This document shows, in pieces, positions 1 through 8,796 of a stretch of 64,000 nt of DNA. The DNA is from Pantoea endophytica (GTDB lineage: Bacteria; Pseudomonadota; Gammaproteobacteria; Enterobacterales; Enterobacteriaceae). The stretch lies in contig NZ_PJRT01000029.1 of the NCBI RefSeq assembly GCF_002858935.1, forward strand, positions 1-64,000. Reading direction: 5' to 3'. The position numbers and the translations under genes were made by a program. The notes under the pieces were generated by a model. That model saw nothing but the letters and a program-made list of their open reading frames with translations. It did not search any database and was not told the DNA's origin. Each line of letters opens with the position of its first letter. Positions within the stretch are counted from its first letter, which is position 1.

Positions 1-458
1 GTTTTGCCTTTGACGTAAGCAACGTAGCCATAATCGACAGATTTATCGTAACGGGTGAATTTTGCAAAAGCGGCTACGGCTTTGCGACCATCAATTTTTG
101 GATAGCTAAAGCCTTTCCCATAAAGCTTTATATTCCGGAATTTTGCCCCATAAATACGGTTCCAGAACTCAGTAACATATTCTTTCTCATTCATATCAAA
201 TTTTGGCCGATTATTACCTGGGCCAGGATCTGATGTCAGAGTTTGAAAGAGGATCGTCACATCAGGATGATCTTTTAACCGGTAGGTAACAGCCATGTTG
301 TGTGATTCATGACCGGAATCATTAGCTATGAATCCGTAAGGAATGCAAAAGCCTTGTTTATTTGGAACTTCATACAACTCACGTGGGCTAAAACGGCTTA
401 GCAGAGATTTGACTTCTGGCTCTTTTTTATGCCACTGGTTTTCTGCGGTTTGTGATTT
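1..458. repeat. Long direct repeat, copy A (identical to 5342-5799)
   Basis: Every base that I compared from 1 to 458 equals 5342 to 5799; identity stops at 459 (g) versus 5800 (a). The repeat encodes the C-terminal part of the immunity protein. Since it runs into the window edge, the true repeat is longer. Identity with no synonymous differences points to recent duplication or gene conversion. Confidence 0.95.
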
Positions 459-1052
459 GTCTTCAAGATAATTATCTCTTTTTGACCATAACTGATAAAG
501 GCGATGACCACTGCTGATATTGAGCGTATATCCTCTAAGTTCATACGCTGAAAATGCATTGTTGTAATCTTTAATTAAAAAACCATAGAGGCGATTAAAC
601 TCTTGCTCTGGCCTGAGTCTGTCTTGATGGGTACCAAGTTTTCGTATTTCTAATTGCCTTCCGGAATGAGCCTCAAACTCAAAGTCGCTTTTAACCTTTT
701 TTTTATATTCTGAAAAATTAATTGCGTTAGAGCTTTCAGATGAAACTCCTATTTTATATTTTCCATAATATAACTCTGAAAACTGAGCCTGGACTCTATC
801 ATCACCAGATTCACGGGCTTTAGTTCCAAAAGTAATTACTGGCTCTCTTGTTCTTTGTATTAAAACACCGTAAAGACTTTTAGGTTCTTTAGGGGGGGCC
901 GTAAGATTGTCAACCACATATAGTGCAGTTTCCAGTCCTGATGGAAGCTCCATTTTGTGATACCCAATACATTCATTTTTCCATCCCTGGCCTGAAGCAC
1001 TATATGTAGCCAAAATGCAGAATGAAAAGAGTGGTAATTGAAAATATTTCAT
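1..1052 (-). CDS. Tli4-like T6SS immunity protein, unit 3 (3' end cut by window edge)
   Basis: The start ATG (complement of 1050-1052) overlaps the stop of the upstream phospholipase D fragment by 4 nt (ATGA), so translation is probably coupled. The product begins MKYFQLPLF with a hydrophobic stretch that looks like a signal peptide, which fits a periplasmic immunity protein. The conserved C-terminal half has the GFCIPYGFIA block seen in the two sibling genes and, from memory, in Tli4 (Tle cognate immunity) proteins. It is colinear with the gene at 5212-6393; both have exactly 1052 nt from start to the point matching the window edge, so about 130 nt are missing. Positions 1-458 are identical to 5342-5799, while the N-terminal half differs. 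Confidence 0.8.
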   Translation of the reverse strand, partial: MKYFQLPLFSFCILATYSASGQGWKNECIGYHKMELPSGLETALYVVDNLTAPPKEPKSLYGVLIQRTREPVITFGTKARESGDDRVQAQFSELYYGKYKIGVSSESSNAINFSEYKKKVKSDFEFEAHSGRQLEIRKLGTHQDRLRPEQEFNRLYGFLIKDYNNAFSAYELRGYTLNISSGHRLYQLWSKRDNYLEDKSQTAENQWHKKEPEVKSLLSRFSPRELYEVPNKQGFCIPYGFIANDSGHESHNMAVTYRLKDHPDVTILFQTLTSDPGPGNNRPKFDMNEKEYVTEFWNRIYGAKFRNIKLYGKGFSYPKIDGRKAVAAFAKFTRYDKSVDYGYVAYVKGK

Positions 1053-2023
1053 AAAGTCTCCATATCACTAGAGTCTATTTTAACAATAGCGAGTTTTTTA
1101 TTGTCATCTTTCTGCATATTATACTCGGCAATTAATCGCATATTATATGGGATAAGATTATCCTCACCTGAGGTCCATTTAGGAGCGAGCGAAGTAAAGT
1201 ATCCTTTGATATCATGTAGCCTGTACTTATTATTGAACTTTTTGCCATGATATTTTCGCCAGAATACTTCTGAAAACGGCATGTTGATTTTATTGTGTGG
1301 TACATCAGTTCTGTTGACTGCAAGTATGGGCCATATTGTAGCAGGGATGTTATCCTCGTTTTCAGAATCTTGTTTACCGGTGTAATTAATTTCATTTGAA
1401 CTTTCTGGTTCAAATGAATTACGTGGAATGAAATTAAAAACGACGTCATATGCAATAGAGTTATTCAATGCTAGCGCTTGGATTTTCTCCCAGCTCGCTT
1501 TAAGCGCTGGTTTATCCAGTGCTTCTTCGCACTCAACTGCCGCGCTGCCCATCCACTTACGCCAGGCCTTCTGACGCAGATCTCTGGCAAATGTGCGGCA
1601 CGGCTCAGGTGTACCGCTGCCATCAAGGTCATTAACACTGTGATCCATATCGGCTATCGTCACCGCCAGCTCAGAATCGCCATCGCCCAGCAGGCTGCGG
1701 TCGTTGATGTTGGCGCTGCCCACCAGCACCCAGCGATCGTCAACGATCATTAGCTTGCTGTGCACGTAAATCTGCTCGGTGACTGGCTGGCCGTTCAGCT
1801 CACCGTGGTCGCGCATATTCAGCAGCGTAACGAACTCATAGCAAGCCTCAATATCGATATCCAGATAGCCTTCGCCGCACGCTTCTTCCAGTTGCTGTTG
1901 TACCCACAGGGTGCGACGGATGCGGTTTATCAGGCTGTGCGAACCAAATACCAGCGATTTTGCGCCACGATGGTTGGATAGCCTAACTAAAATGACTCTA
2001 GATTTCCCCGTCCTCTCAATCAT
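1049..2023 (-). pseudogene. Phospholipase D effector C-terminal fragment, unit 3 (orphan tail module)
   Basis: An open frame of 324 codons begins at ATG directly after the stop of the upstream immunity gene (TAAATG). Residues from about 22 match the full-length effector at 6390-8795 from its residue 484 onward, including the second HKD motif (HSKLMIVD) and the GSANINDRS block. The first HKD motif and the first ~480 residues are absent. Two further lesions are visible: a loss of about 17 nt near 1961-1965 that shifts frame, and an 18-codon loss around 1886 between short direct repeats. The last ~140 residues differ strongly from the other copies. It cannot be a complete enzyme; it may be a remnant or a silent donor of a variable tail for its neighbouring immunity gene. 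Confidence 0.75.
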
Positions 2024-3205
2024 TTATCGCCGTTTTACCGATGCAACAATCCGCTCCGCCATTTCCTCGATTTCTTTTTTATCCATCGGTGGGCGATCTT
2101 TCGCCTGAACGCTGTACTGCATCACATAAACCAGCAAGTCTGGCTGAACGTTTCTGGCGTGATGATCCCCGCGCACATACGCGACATAACCATAATCAAC
2201 ACGACCATCTTCAAATTCGGCTTTAGCAAATGTTCCTAATCCTTTGCGTCCATCCATTTCAATGGTGCGCCACTTAGGGCTGATTAATTCTTTATTGACG
2301 GAACGCCATTGATACTGCCAGTTCCACAGCCAAGTTACATATTCCTTGGGATCCATCTTTGTCTCTTCTCCGGCATCAGGTGCCATGCCAAGATCCTGAA
2401 CAAATATTGAAACATCTGGATGTTCTTTTAATCGATAGGTAACGGCCATGTTGTGTGGTTCCTGACCAGAATCATCGGCGATAAAACCGTAGGGAATACA
2501 AAACCCTTGTTTATTTGGAACTTCATACAACTCGCGTGGAGTAAATCGGCTTAATAACGATTTAACCTCAGGCTCTTTTTTATGCCACTGGTTTTCTGCG
2601 GTTTGTGATTGGTCCTCGAGATAAGGCTCTCTCTTTGCCCAAAATTGATAAATTCTCCCATCACCATTTATCTGAACAGAATAGGTTCTTCTACTGTAAA
2701 CGGTGAATGCATTCATGTCATCTTTTACCAAAAACCCATGAATACGGTTAAAATCTTCTTCAGAAGTCATTGGCTCATTGTAGAGTGAGAAGTCCTGCTC
2801 TTCTAACAACCTATTGGATAGTTTGCTGAATTCATAGTCATCTATTACTTTTTCTCGGTAATGTTTGAAATTAATTTCATTCTTGCTTTTTGATGAGATT
2901 CCAACTTTATATTTATCATAATAAAACTCGGAAAACTGAGCCTGAACACTATCATCTCCATTTCCATACTGGCTTTCACTAAAAGTAATCTCTGGCGTCT
3001 TAAATCGTTTTATAATAACATCCAGCTTTCTCATTTTATCGGGTCTTGGGTTCGTAAATTCTGCCAATGGGTATAATGCGATTTCTGCACCGATTGGAAG
3101 TTCAAATTCATAATAGCCTACACACTCACTACCCCACTGAACACTTGATGCATTAGATGATAAAGAATAACTAAGGAAAAAAAATGAGGTAAATAATGCT
3201 TTCAT
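2024..3205 (-). CDS. Tli4-like T6SS immunity protein, unit 2
   Basis: The product has 393 residues. Its start codon shares one base with the stop of the upstream phospholipase fragment (TAATG), suggesting coupled translation. It opens with MKALFTSFFFLSYSLSSNAS, a typical signal peptide, so it should act in the periplasm, where phospholipase effectors attack. The block around residues 210-250 (WHKKEPEVKSLL, GFCIPYGFIADD) is shared with the siblings; the N-terminal half and part of the C-terminal domain are divergent. Assignment to the Tli4 family rests on memory of the motif and on gene context; DUF2931-type immunity was considered and fits less well. Confidence 0.75.
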   Translation of the reverse strand: MKALFTSFFFLSYSLSSNASSVQWGSECVGYYEFELPIGAEIALYPLAEFTNPRPDKMRKLDVIIKRFKTPEITFSESQYGNGDDSVQAQFSEFYYDKYKVGISSKSKNEINFKHYREKVIDDYEFSKLSNRLLEEQDFSLYNEPMTSEEDFNRIHGFLVKDDMNAFTVYSRRTYSVQINGDGRIYQFWAKREPYLEDQSQTAENQWHKKEPEVKSLLSRFTPRELYEVPNKQGFCIPYGFIADDSGQEPHNMAVTYRLKEHPDVSIFVQDLGMAPDAGEETKMDPKEYVTWLWNWQYQWRSVNKELISPKWRTIEMDGRKGLGTFAKAEFEDGRVDYGYVAYVRGDHHARNVQPDLLVYVMQYSVQAKDRPPMDKKEIEEMAERIVASVKRR

Positions 3206-5187
3206 TAAATATCTTCCTTCTGGTTTTTCATCTTGATATTCATTGCAATGTGTTCGTTGCGATTGCTCTCCCCATTTAGTCCTGCAATTAGTCTCATATT
3301 ATAAGGGATTAGATTATCCTCCCCATTGGTCCATTTCACTGAAAGAGAAGTAAAGTATCCATTTAGATTCTTCAAATTATCTCGGCTTAAAAAACTGTTG
3401 TTTTTATATTTAGACCAAAATTCAGTTGAAAATGGCATGTAATTGCAATCAGTAATCGAGTTTATCTGATTTGCAGATAGAATTGGCCATATTGAAGAGT
3501 TAAGATCACTGTCTTCTTCATTTACATCATCTGCGAATGAATTCTTTCCTGTGTTGTTTTCAGTTTTTTTTATATCCCGTGGAATGAAATTAAAAACTCT
3601 CTCATAAATATTAGAGTTATTTTTAGCTATCTCCTGAATTTTTTCCCAGCTAGCTTTCAGTGCTGGTTTATCCAGTGCATCTTCACACTCAGCAGCCGCG
3701 CTGCCCATCCACTTACGCCAGGCCTTCTGACGCAGATCTCTGGCAAATGTGCGGCACGGCTCAGGTGTACCGCTGCCGTCAAGGTCATTAACACTGTGAT
3801 CCATATCAGCTATTGTCACTGCCAGCTCAGAATCGCCATCGCCCAGCAGACTGCGATCGTTGATGTTGGCGCTGCCCACCAGCACCCAGCGATCGTCAAC
3901 GATCATCAGCTTGCTGTGCACGTAAATTTGCTCGGTGACTGGCTGGCCGTTCAGCTCACCGTGATCGCGCATGTTCAGCAGGGTTACAAATTCGTAGCAA
4001 GCCTCAATGTCGATATCCAGATAACCGTCGCCGCACGCCTCTTCCAACTTAGGTATTTGTCGGTGCCACTCTTTTCGTGGCACCTGCATTTCTTCCAGTT
4101 GCTGTTTCACCCACAGGGTGCGGCGGATGCGGTTTATCAGGCTGTGCGAGCCAAATACCAGCGACTGCCGCGTCAGGTGGATCTGCGCCACGATGGTGGG
4201 ATCGTCCAGCCGGCCTTCCGGATAGACCGGCAGCATGATGTAGACGTGAAACGGCATCGGATTAAACGAGATAATGTGGCCCTTTATTTTGTTGGCTAAC
4301 CACTCAGCCACCTGATTTTCGGGTGCGGGCTTGTCAGGAAATCTGCGCGTAATAAAAGCTCCGGCAGAGGGGGTTATACTTTTTGCCACCGGACTTAGCG
4401 CCTTCGGCCCCTTGATCGAAGACTCGCCAAACGCCGAAACGAAAAACTGGTTCTCGATATAAATATAATGGTCGGCCTTGTCGATCAGCAGCTTCATCGC
4501 GTCCATCACGTCATGCTGCGTTTTGCTCTCCGGCGGCTTCCCGCGCAGCGGCCGTTTCTGCTCGCTCCGACACATCTCCTGCGATGCGCTGCGTAATACC
4601 TGAACGTGGCAGGAACCGACTCGCTCAGGACGCGTCGCCGGGATGTGCAGTTCTGGCGTCTGTGTTAGCAGTGACGATTTGGGATAGTGCGGTGGATAGC
4701 TGTTCCAGCGCAGAACAAAGTTGGCTATCAGGTCATATACCGCCGGACCTTCAATCTCCACCTGATAATCCTGCCACGGCATGCGCGGCTGGATTTTTGC
4801 GTCCAGATAGGTGCTTTCTTTAGCCTTGCCCGGCGACTGGCTTTCACGTCGCGTCAGTACCGCGTCAATAATGCGCGTAACGCTAACGGCCTCGCGCTTT
4901 TTCGCCTGTTCATGTGCATTAGGATCGCGATCTAATCGCGGATCCGCATGTGGCGTTGCGTACTCTTCCATCGGGTTGTAGCCCCGGCCCGCAGCCATCA
5001 CGGGTACGCAGGGATTGTACATGTTCATCCCCTGACGGCCTGCTGTATCAGCCTGCATGCCATAGTTGTCATCGTAACGACCGTAGGCGAGGTCGATGCC
5101 GCCGACAAAAGCCAGTCGCTCATCAACAATGACGCATTTCTGATGATGAGAGAAAAACTTGCCGGATTTTGAGCCGGCGCGCCGCAC
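3205..5187 (-). CDS. Phospholipase D effector lacking N-terminus, unit 2
   Basis: The frame has 660 codons from a GTG. Homology to the full effector (6390-8795) begins at residue 146 (AGSKSGKFFSHHQKC), so the first ~145 residues are missing while both HKD motifs (HQKCVIVD and HSKLMIVD) are kept. The core is nearly identical to unit 1, apart from a patch near full-length residues 396-421. The last ~140 residues are strongly divergent and AT-rich. No good ribosome site precedes the GTG. The upstream immunity stop lies 24 nt away. The break falls just before the first catalytic motif, so without the N-terminal domain that presumably mediates loading it may be undeliverable. It could be expressed, decaying, or a recombination reservoir. 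Confidence 0.7.
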   Translation of the reverse strand: MRRAGSKSGKFFSHHQKCVIVDERLAFVGGIDLAYGRYDDNYGMQADTAGRQGMNMYNPCVPVMAAGRGYNPMEEYATPHADPRLDRDPNAHEQAKKREAVSVTRIIDAVLTRRESQSPGKAKESTYLDAKIQPRMPWQDYQVEIEGPAVYDLIANFVLRWNSYPPHYPKSSLLTQTPELHIPATRPERVGSCHVQVLRSASQEMCRSEQKRPLRGKPPESKTQHDVMDAMKLLIDKADHYIYIENQFFVSAFGESSIKGPKALSPVAKSITPSAGAFITRRFPDKPAPENQVAEWLANKIKGHIISFNPMPFHVYIMLPVYPEGRLDDPTIVAQIHLTRQSLVFGSHSLINRIRRTLWVKQQLEEMQVPRKEWHRQIPKLEEACGDGYLDIDIEACYEFVTLLNMRDHGELNGQPVTEQIYVHSKLMIVDDRWVLVGSANINDRSLLGDGDSELAVTIADMDHSVNDLDGSGTPEPCRTFARDLRQKAWRKWMGSAAAECEDALDKPALKASWEKIQEIAKNNSNIYERVFNFIPRDIKKTENNTGKNSFADDVNEEDSDLNSSIWPILSANQINSITDCNYMPFSTEFWSKYKNNSFLSRDNLKNLNGYFTSLSVKWTNGEDNLIPYNMRLIAGLNGESNRNEHIAMNIKMKNQKEDI

Positions 5188-5211
5188 TTGCTGTTGGCGG
5201 AAAATAATCTA

Positions 5212-6393
5212 TTAGCGCTTTTTAATTGACGCAACGATATGTTCTGCCATTTTCTCCAGTTCTTGGTGATCGAATGGAGGATTGACTGTAGCCTGAGTAC
5301 CCTTACGCATTATGAAAAACATAATGGTTGGTTCATCCGGTGTTTTGCCTTTGACGTAAGCAACGTAGCCATAATCGACAGATTTATCGTAACGGGTGAA
5401 TTTTGCAAAAGCGGCTACGGCTTTGCGACCATCAATTTTTGGATAGCTAAAGCCTTTCCCATAAAGCTTTATATTCCGGAATTTTGCCCCATAAATACGG
5501 TTCCAGAACTCAGTAACATATTCTTTCTCATTCATATCAAATTTTGGCCGATTATTACCTGGGCCAGGATCTGATGTCAGAGTTTGAAAGAGGATCGTCA
5601 CATCAGGATGATCTTTTAACCGGTAGGTAACAGCCATGTTGTGTGATTCATGACCGGAATCATTAGCTATGAATCCGTAAGGAATGCAAAAGCCTTGTTT
5701 ATTTGGAACTTCATACAACTCACGTGGGCTAAAACGGCTTAGCAGAGATTTGACTTCTGGCTCTTTTTTATGCCACTGGTTTTCTGCGGTTTGTGATTTA
5801 TCATCAAGATAATCATCTTTTTTTGACCAGAACTTATATAGACGATGTCCGCTGCTAATATTAAGTGTGTATCCTCTAAGTTCATATGTTGAAAATGCAT
5901 TGTTATAATCTTTTATTAAAAAACCATAAACTCTGTTAGACTCCATTTCTGAAGGAAGGGGTTCATCAAATAATTCAGAGTCGCGCTTTTCTAATTGCCG
6001 CCCTGATGCAGCTATGAATTCGTAATCACTTATAGTATTTTTTTTATATTCCAATAAGTTAATGACGCTTGGATTTTTTGATGAAATGCCGACCTTAAAT
6101 TTTTCATAATAAAACTCTGAGAAATCAGCCTGAAATCTATTCAGATTGCTTTCTCGGGATTTTGTTCCAAATGTGATCTCCGGCTTCTTGGTTCTTTGTA
6201 TTAAGATGCCATAATCACTGCGTGGTTCTTTAGCCGGCGAAATTAAGCTATTGATTGGGTACACTGCAACCTCCAATTCTGAGGGCAGATTCATCTGATA
6301 GTAACCCACACACTCATCGTTCCATTTCTGTCCCATCGAGTATTTAGATATTAATATAGACGAAAATAAAAAAAAGATATTAATCTTCTTCAT
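5212..6393 (-). CDS. Tli4-like T6SS immunity protein, unit 1 (partner of full-length effector)
   Basis: The product has 393 residues. Its ATG overlaps the effector stop by 4 nt (ATGA). The N-terminus MKKINIFFLFSSILIS is lysine-rich then hydrophobic, consistent with export to the periplasm. The protein splits into a variable N-terminal half (to about residue 195) and a conserved C-terminal half with ENQWHKKEPEVKSLLSRF and GFCIPYGFIA. Its last half is identical at DNA level to the unit 3 gene at the left window edge. It is expected to neutralise the phospholipase encoded immediately upstream. Confidence 0.8.
   Translation of the reverse strand: MKKINIFFLFSSILISKYSMGQKWNDECVGYYQMNLPSELEVAVYPINSLISPAKEPRSDYGILIQRTKKPEITFGTKSRESNLNRFQADFSEFYYEKFKVGISSKNPSVINLLEYKKNTISDYEFIAASGRQLEKRDSELFDEPLPSEMESNRVYGFLIKDYNNAFSTYELRGYTLNISSGHRLYKFWSKKDDYLDDKSQTAENQWHKKEPEVKSLLSRFSPRELYEVPNKQGFCIPYGFIANDSGHESHNMAVTYRLKDHPDVTILFQTLTSDPGPGNNRPKFDMNEKEYVTEFWNRIYGAKFRNIKLYGKGFSYPKIDGRKAVAAFAKFTRYDKSVDYGYVAYVKGKTPDEPTIMFFIMRKGTQATVNPPFDHQELEKMAEHIVASIKKR
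5342..5799. repeat. Long direct repeat, copy B (identical to 1-458)
   Basis: This is the second copy of the 458-nt identical block covering the immunity gene C-terminal half. The identity ends precisely where the variable N-terminal half begins. Confidence 0.95.
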
Positions 6394-8795
6394 GTAATAA
6401 CTCTTTTGTTATCAGTCGAATTTATTGATAGCTGCAAATCACTAGTTTTCTGGTCGTTTCTAGCGATTAGTCGCATATTGAATGGAATAAGGTTATTCTC
6501 TCCTGAGGTCCACTCCGCTGGCAATAGAGTGAAATATCCATCGATTTCATTTAGTCGATTTTTTTTTGAGAATTTATTCATGTTGTACTCAAACCAAAAC
6601 CTCTCTGAAAAGGGCATTTTTTCTCTATCAGATGGTTGGTTTGTTTTATTCACCGCGAGTGTAGGCCAGATTGAAGATGCCAATACATCTCTATTAAGTT
6701 TCGGCCTTTCGCCTTCATAATATTCATCATCTCTAGAAATTTGTAATTTAAATATATCTCGAGGTGTGAAGTTGAAAACAGTTTCGTATGCTATAGCATT
6801 TTTCTTGGCTATACTCTGAATCTTCTCCCAGCTCGCTTGCAGTGCTGGTTTATCCAGTGCTTCTTCACATTCAGCCGCTGCGCTGCCCATCCATTTACGC
6901 CAGGCTTTTTGGCGCAGGTCTCTGGCAAACGTGCGGCATGGCTCTGGCGTGCCGCTGCCGTCAAGGTCATGAACGCTGTGATCCATATCGGCTATTGTCA
7001 CTGCCAGCTCAGAATCGCCATCGCCTAGCAGGCTGCGGTCGTTGATGTTGGCGCTGCCCACCAGCACCCAGCGATCGTCAACGATCATTAGCTTGCTGTG
7101 CACGTAAATCTGCTCGGTCACAGGCTGGCCGTTCAGCTCATCGTGGTCGCGCATATTCAGCAGCGTAACGAACTCATAGCAAGCCTCAATATCGATATCC
7201 AGATAACCTTCGCCGCACGCTTCTTCAAGTTTAGGTATCTGCCGATGCCACTCTTTTCGTGGCACCTGCATTTCTTCCAGTTGCTGCTTCACCCACAGGG
7301 TGCGGCGGATGCGGTTTATCAGGCTGTGCGAGCCAAACACCAGCGACTGCCGCGTCAGGTGGATCTGCGCCACGATGGTGGGATCGTCCAGCCGACCTTC
7401 CGGATAGACCGGGAGCATGATGTAGACGTGGAACGGCATCGGATTGAACGAGATAATGTGGCCCTTTATTTTGTTGGCTAACCACTCAGCCACCTGATTT
7501 TCGGGCGCGGGCTTGTCCGGAAATCTGCGCGTGACAAACGCGCTGGCCGAGGGGTTAATACTGCTTGCCACCGGACTTAACTTTTCACTGCCTTCTACTG
7601 ATGAGACGCCAAACGCCGAAACGAAAAACTGGTTCTCGATATAAATATAGTGGTCGGCCTTGTCGATCAGCAGCTTCATCGCGTCCATTACGTCATGCTG
7701 CGTTTTGCTCTCCGGCGGCTTACCGCGCAGCGGCCGTTTCTGCTCGCTCCGACACATCTCCTGCGATGCGCTGCGCAATACCTGAACGTGGCAGGAGCCG
7801 ACTCTCTCAGGACGCGTCGCCGGGATGTGCAGTTCTGGCGTCTGTGTCAGCAGTGACGATTTTGGATAGTGCGGTGGATAGCTGTTCCAGCGCAGAACAA
7901 AGTTGGCTATCAGGTCATATACCGCCGGACCTTCAATCTCTACCTGATAATCCTGCCACGGCATGCGCGGCTGGATTTTTGCGTCCAGATAGGTGCTTTC
8001 TTTAGCCTTGCCCGGCGACTGGCTTTCACGTCGCGTCAGTACTGCGTCAATAATGCGCGTCACGCTAATGGCCTCGCGCTTTTTCGCCTGTTCGCGTGCA
8101 TTAGGATCGCGATCTAATCGCGGATCCGCATGTGGCGTTGCGTATTCTTCCATCGGGTTGTAGCCCCGGCCCGCAGCCATCACGGGGACACAGGGATTGT
8201 ACATGTTCATCCCCTGGCGGCCTGCCGCATCGGCCTGCATGCCATAGTTGTCATCGTAACGACCGTAGGCAAGGTCGATGCCGCCGACAAAAGCCAGTCG
8301 CTCATCAACAATGACGCATTTCTGATGATGAGAGAAAAACTTGCCGGATTTTGAACCGGCGCTCAGCACGTGAAATGCCCGACGTCCGACATGACTGTTA
8401 AGAGCAGCAAAAACGCGTTCGGTGGCGGCCGAGTAAGTTTCCATTGGGTAGGGATCTTTCCAGGGCATGATGTACACCTTGAGCGACGGTGCGGCCATCA
8501 CCGCCGCCAGTAGTGAATCGACCAGCCTCACACCGTCAGCCAACTGGGCATCCCAGTTGACTTGCCAGCCAGTGATGTAAATGGTTTTCTGCGCCTGTGT
8601 AAAAGCTTCCAGCAGCGCAGCAAAATACTCTTTGCCGCCGAGGTGCGCTTTCACACGATTGCCAGCTGTGAACTGTGCAAAACCATTGTGCACCCAGTGA
8701 TTCATCGTTGCCGTAGCGATGTGGCTGGTATCCTTGTCTTCATCGAAGTAGACCGCACAGCTGTGCGGATAATCGTTAAAACTGTCGCCTGACAT
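6390..8795 (-). CDS. T6SS phospholipase D effector, full length (Tle5-like)
   Basis: The product has 801 residues from ATG at 8795, with a strong AAGGAGG site and one base between it and the vgrG stop. A longer frame to 8927 overlaps vgrG and is less likely. The first HKD motif is near residues 157-164 (HQKCVIVD) and the second near 566-573 (HSKLMIVD, followed by GSANINDRS); this pair defines phospholipase D enzymes, which hydrolyse phosphodiester bonds of phospholipids. No signal peptide is seen, as expected for a VgrG-delivered effector. Residues 1 to ~660 form the conserved part; the last ~140 residues are variable among the three copies here. The downstream immunity gene overlaps by 4 nt. 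Confidence 0.85.
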   Translation of the reverse strand: MSGDSFNDYPHSCAVYFDEDKDTSHIATATMNHWVHNGFAQFTAGNRVKAHLGGKEYFAALLEAFTQAQKTIYITGWQVNWDAQLADGVRLVDSLLAAVMAAPSLKVYIMPWKDPYPMETYSAATERVFAALNSHVGRRAFHVLSAGSKSGKFFSHHQKCVIVDERLAFVGGIDLAYGRYDDNYGMQADAAGRQGMNMYNPCVPVMAAGRGYNPMEEYATPHADPRLDRDPNAREQAKKREAISVTRIIDAVLTRRESQSPGKAKESTYLDAKIQPRMPWQDYQVEIEGPAVYDLIANFVLRWNSYPPHYPKSSLLTQTPELHIPATRPERVGSCHVQVLRSASQEMCRSEQKRPLRGKPPESKTQHDVMDAMKLLIDKADHYIYIENQFFVSAFGVSSVEGSEKLSPVASSINPSASAFVTRRFPDKPAPENQVAEWLANKIKGHIISFNPMPFHVYIMLPVYPEGRLDDPTIVAQIHLTRQSLVFGSHSLINRIRRTLWVKQQLEEMQVPRKEWHRQIPKLEEACGEGYLDIDIEACYEFVTLLNMRDHDELNGQPVTEQIYVHSKLMIVDDRWVLVGSANINDRSLLGDGDSELAVTIADMDHSVHDLDGSGTPEPCRTFARDLRQKAWRKWMGSAAAECEEALDKPALQASWEKIQSIAKKNAIAYETVFNFTPRDIFKLQISRDDEYYEGERPKLNRDVLASSIWPTLAVNKTNQPSDREKMPFSERFWFEYNMNKFSKKNRLNEIDGYFTLLPAEWTSGENNLIPFNMRLIARNDQKTSDLQLSINSTDNKRVIT

Positions 8796-8796
8796 G

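Noticed and set aside
6390..8795. Phospholipase D gene as a housekeeping cardiolipin synthase
   Set aside because: The product is far longer than cardiolipin synthases, has no membrane spans and sits between vgrG and an exported immunity protein.
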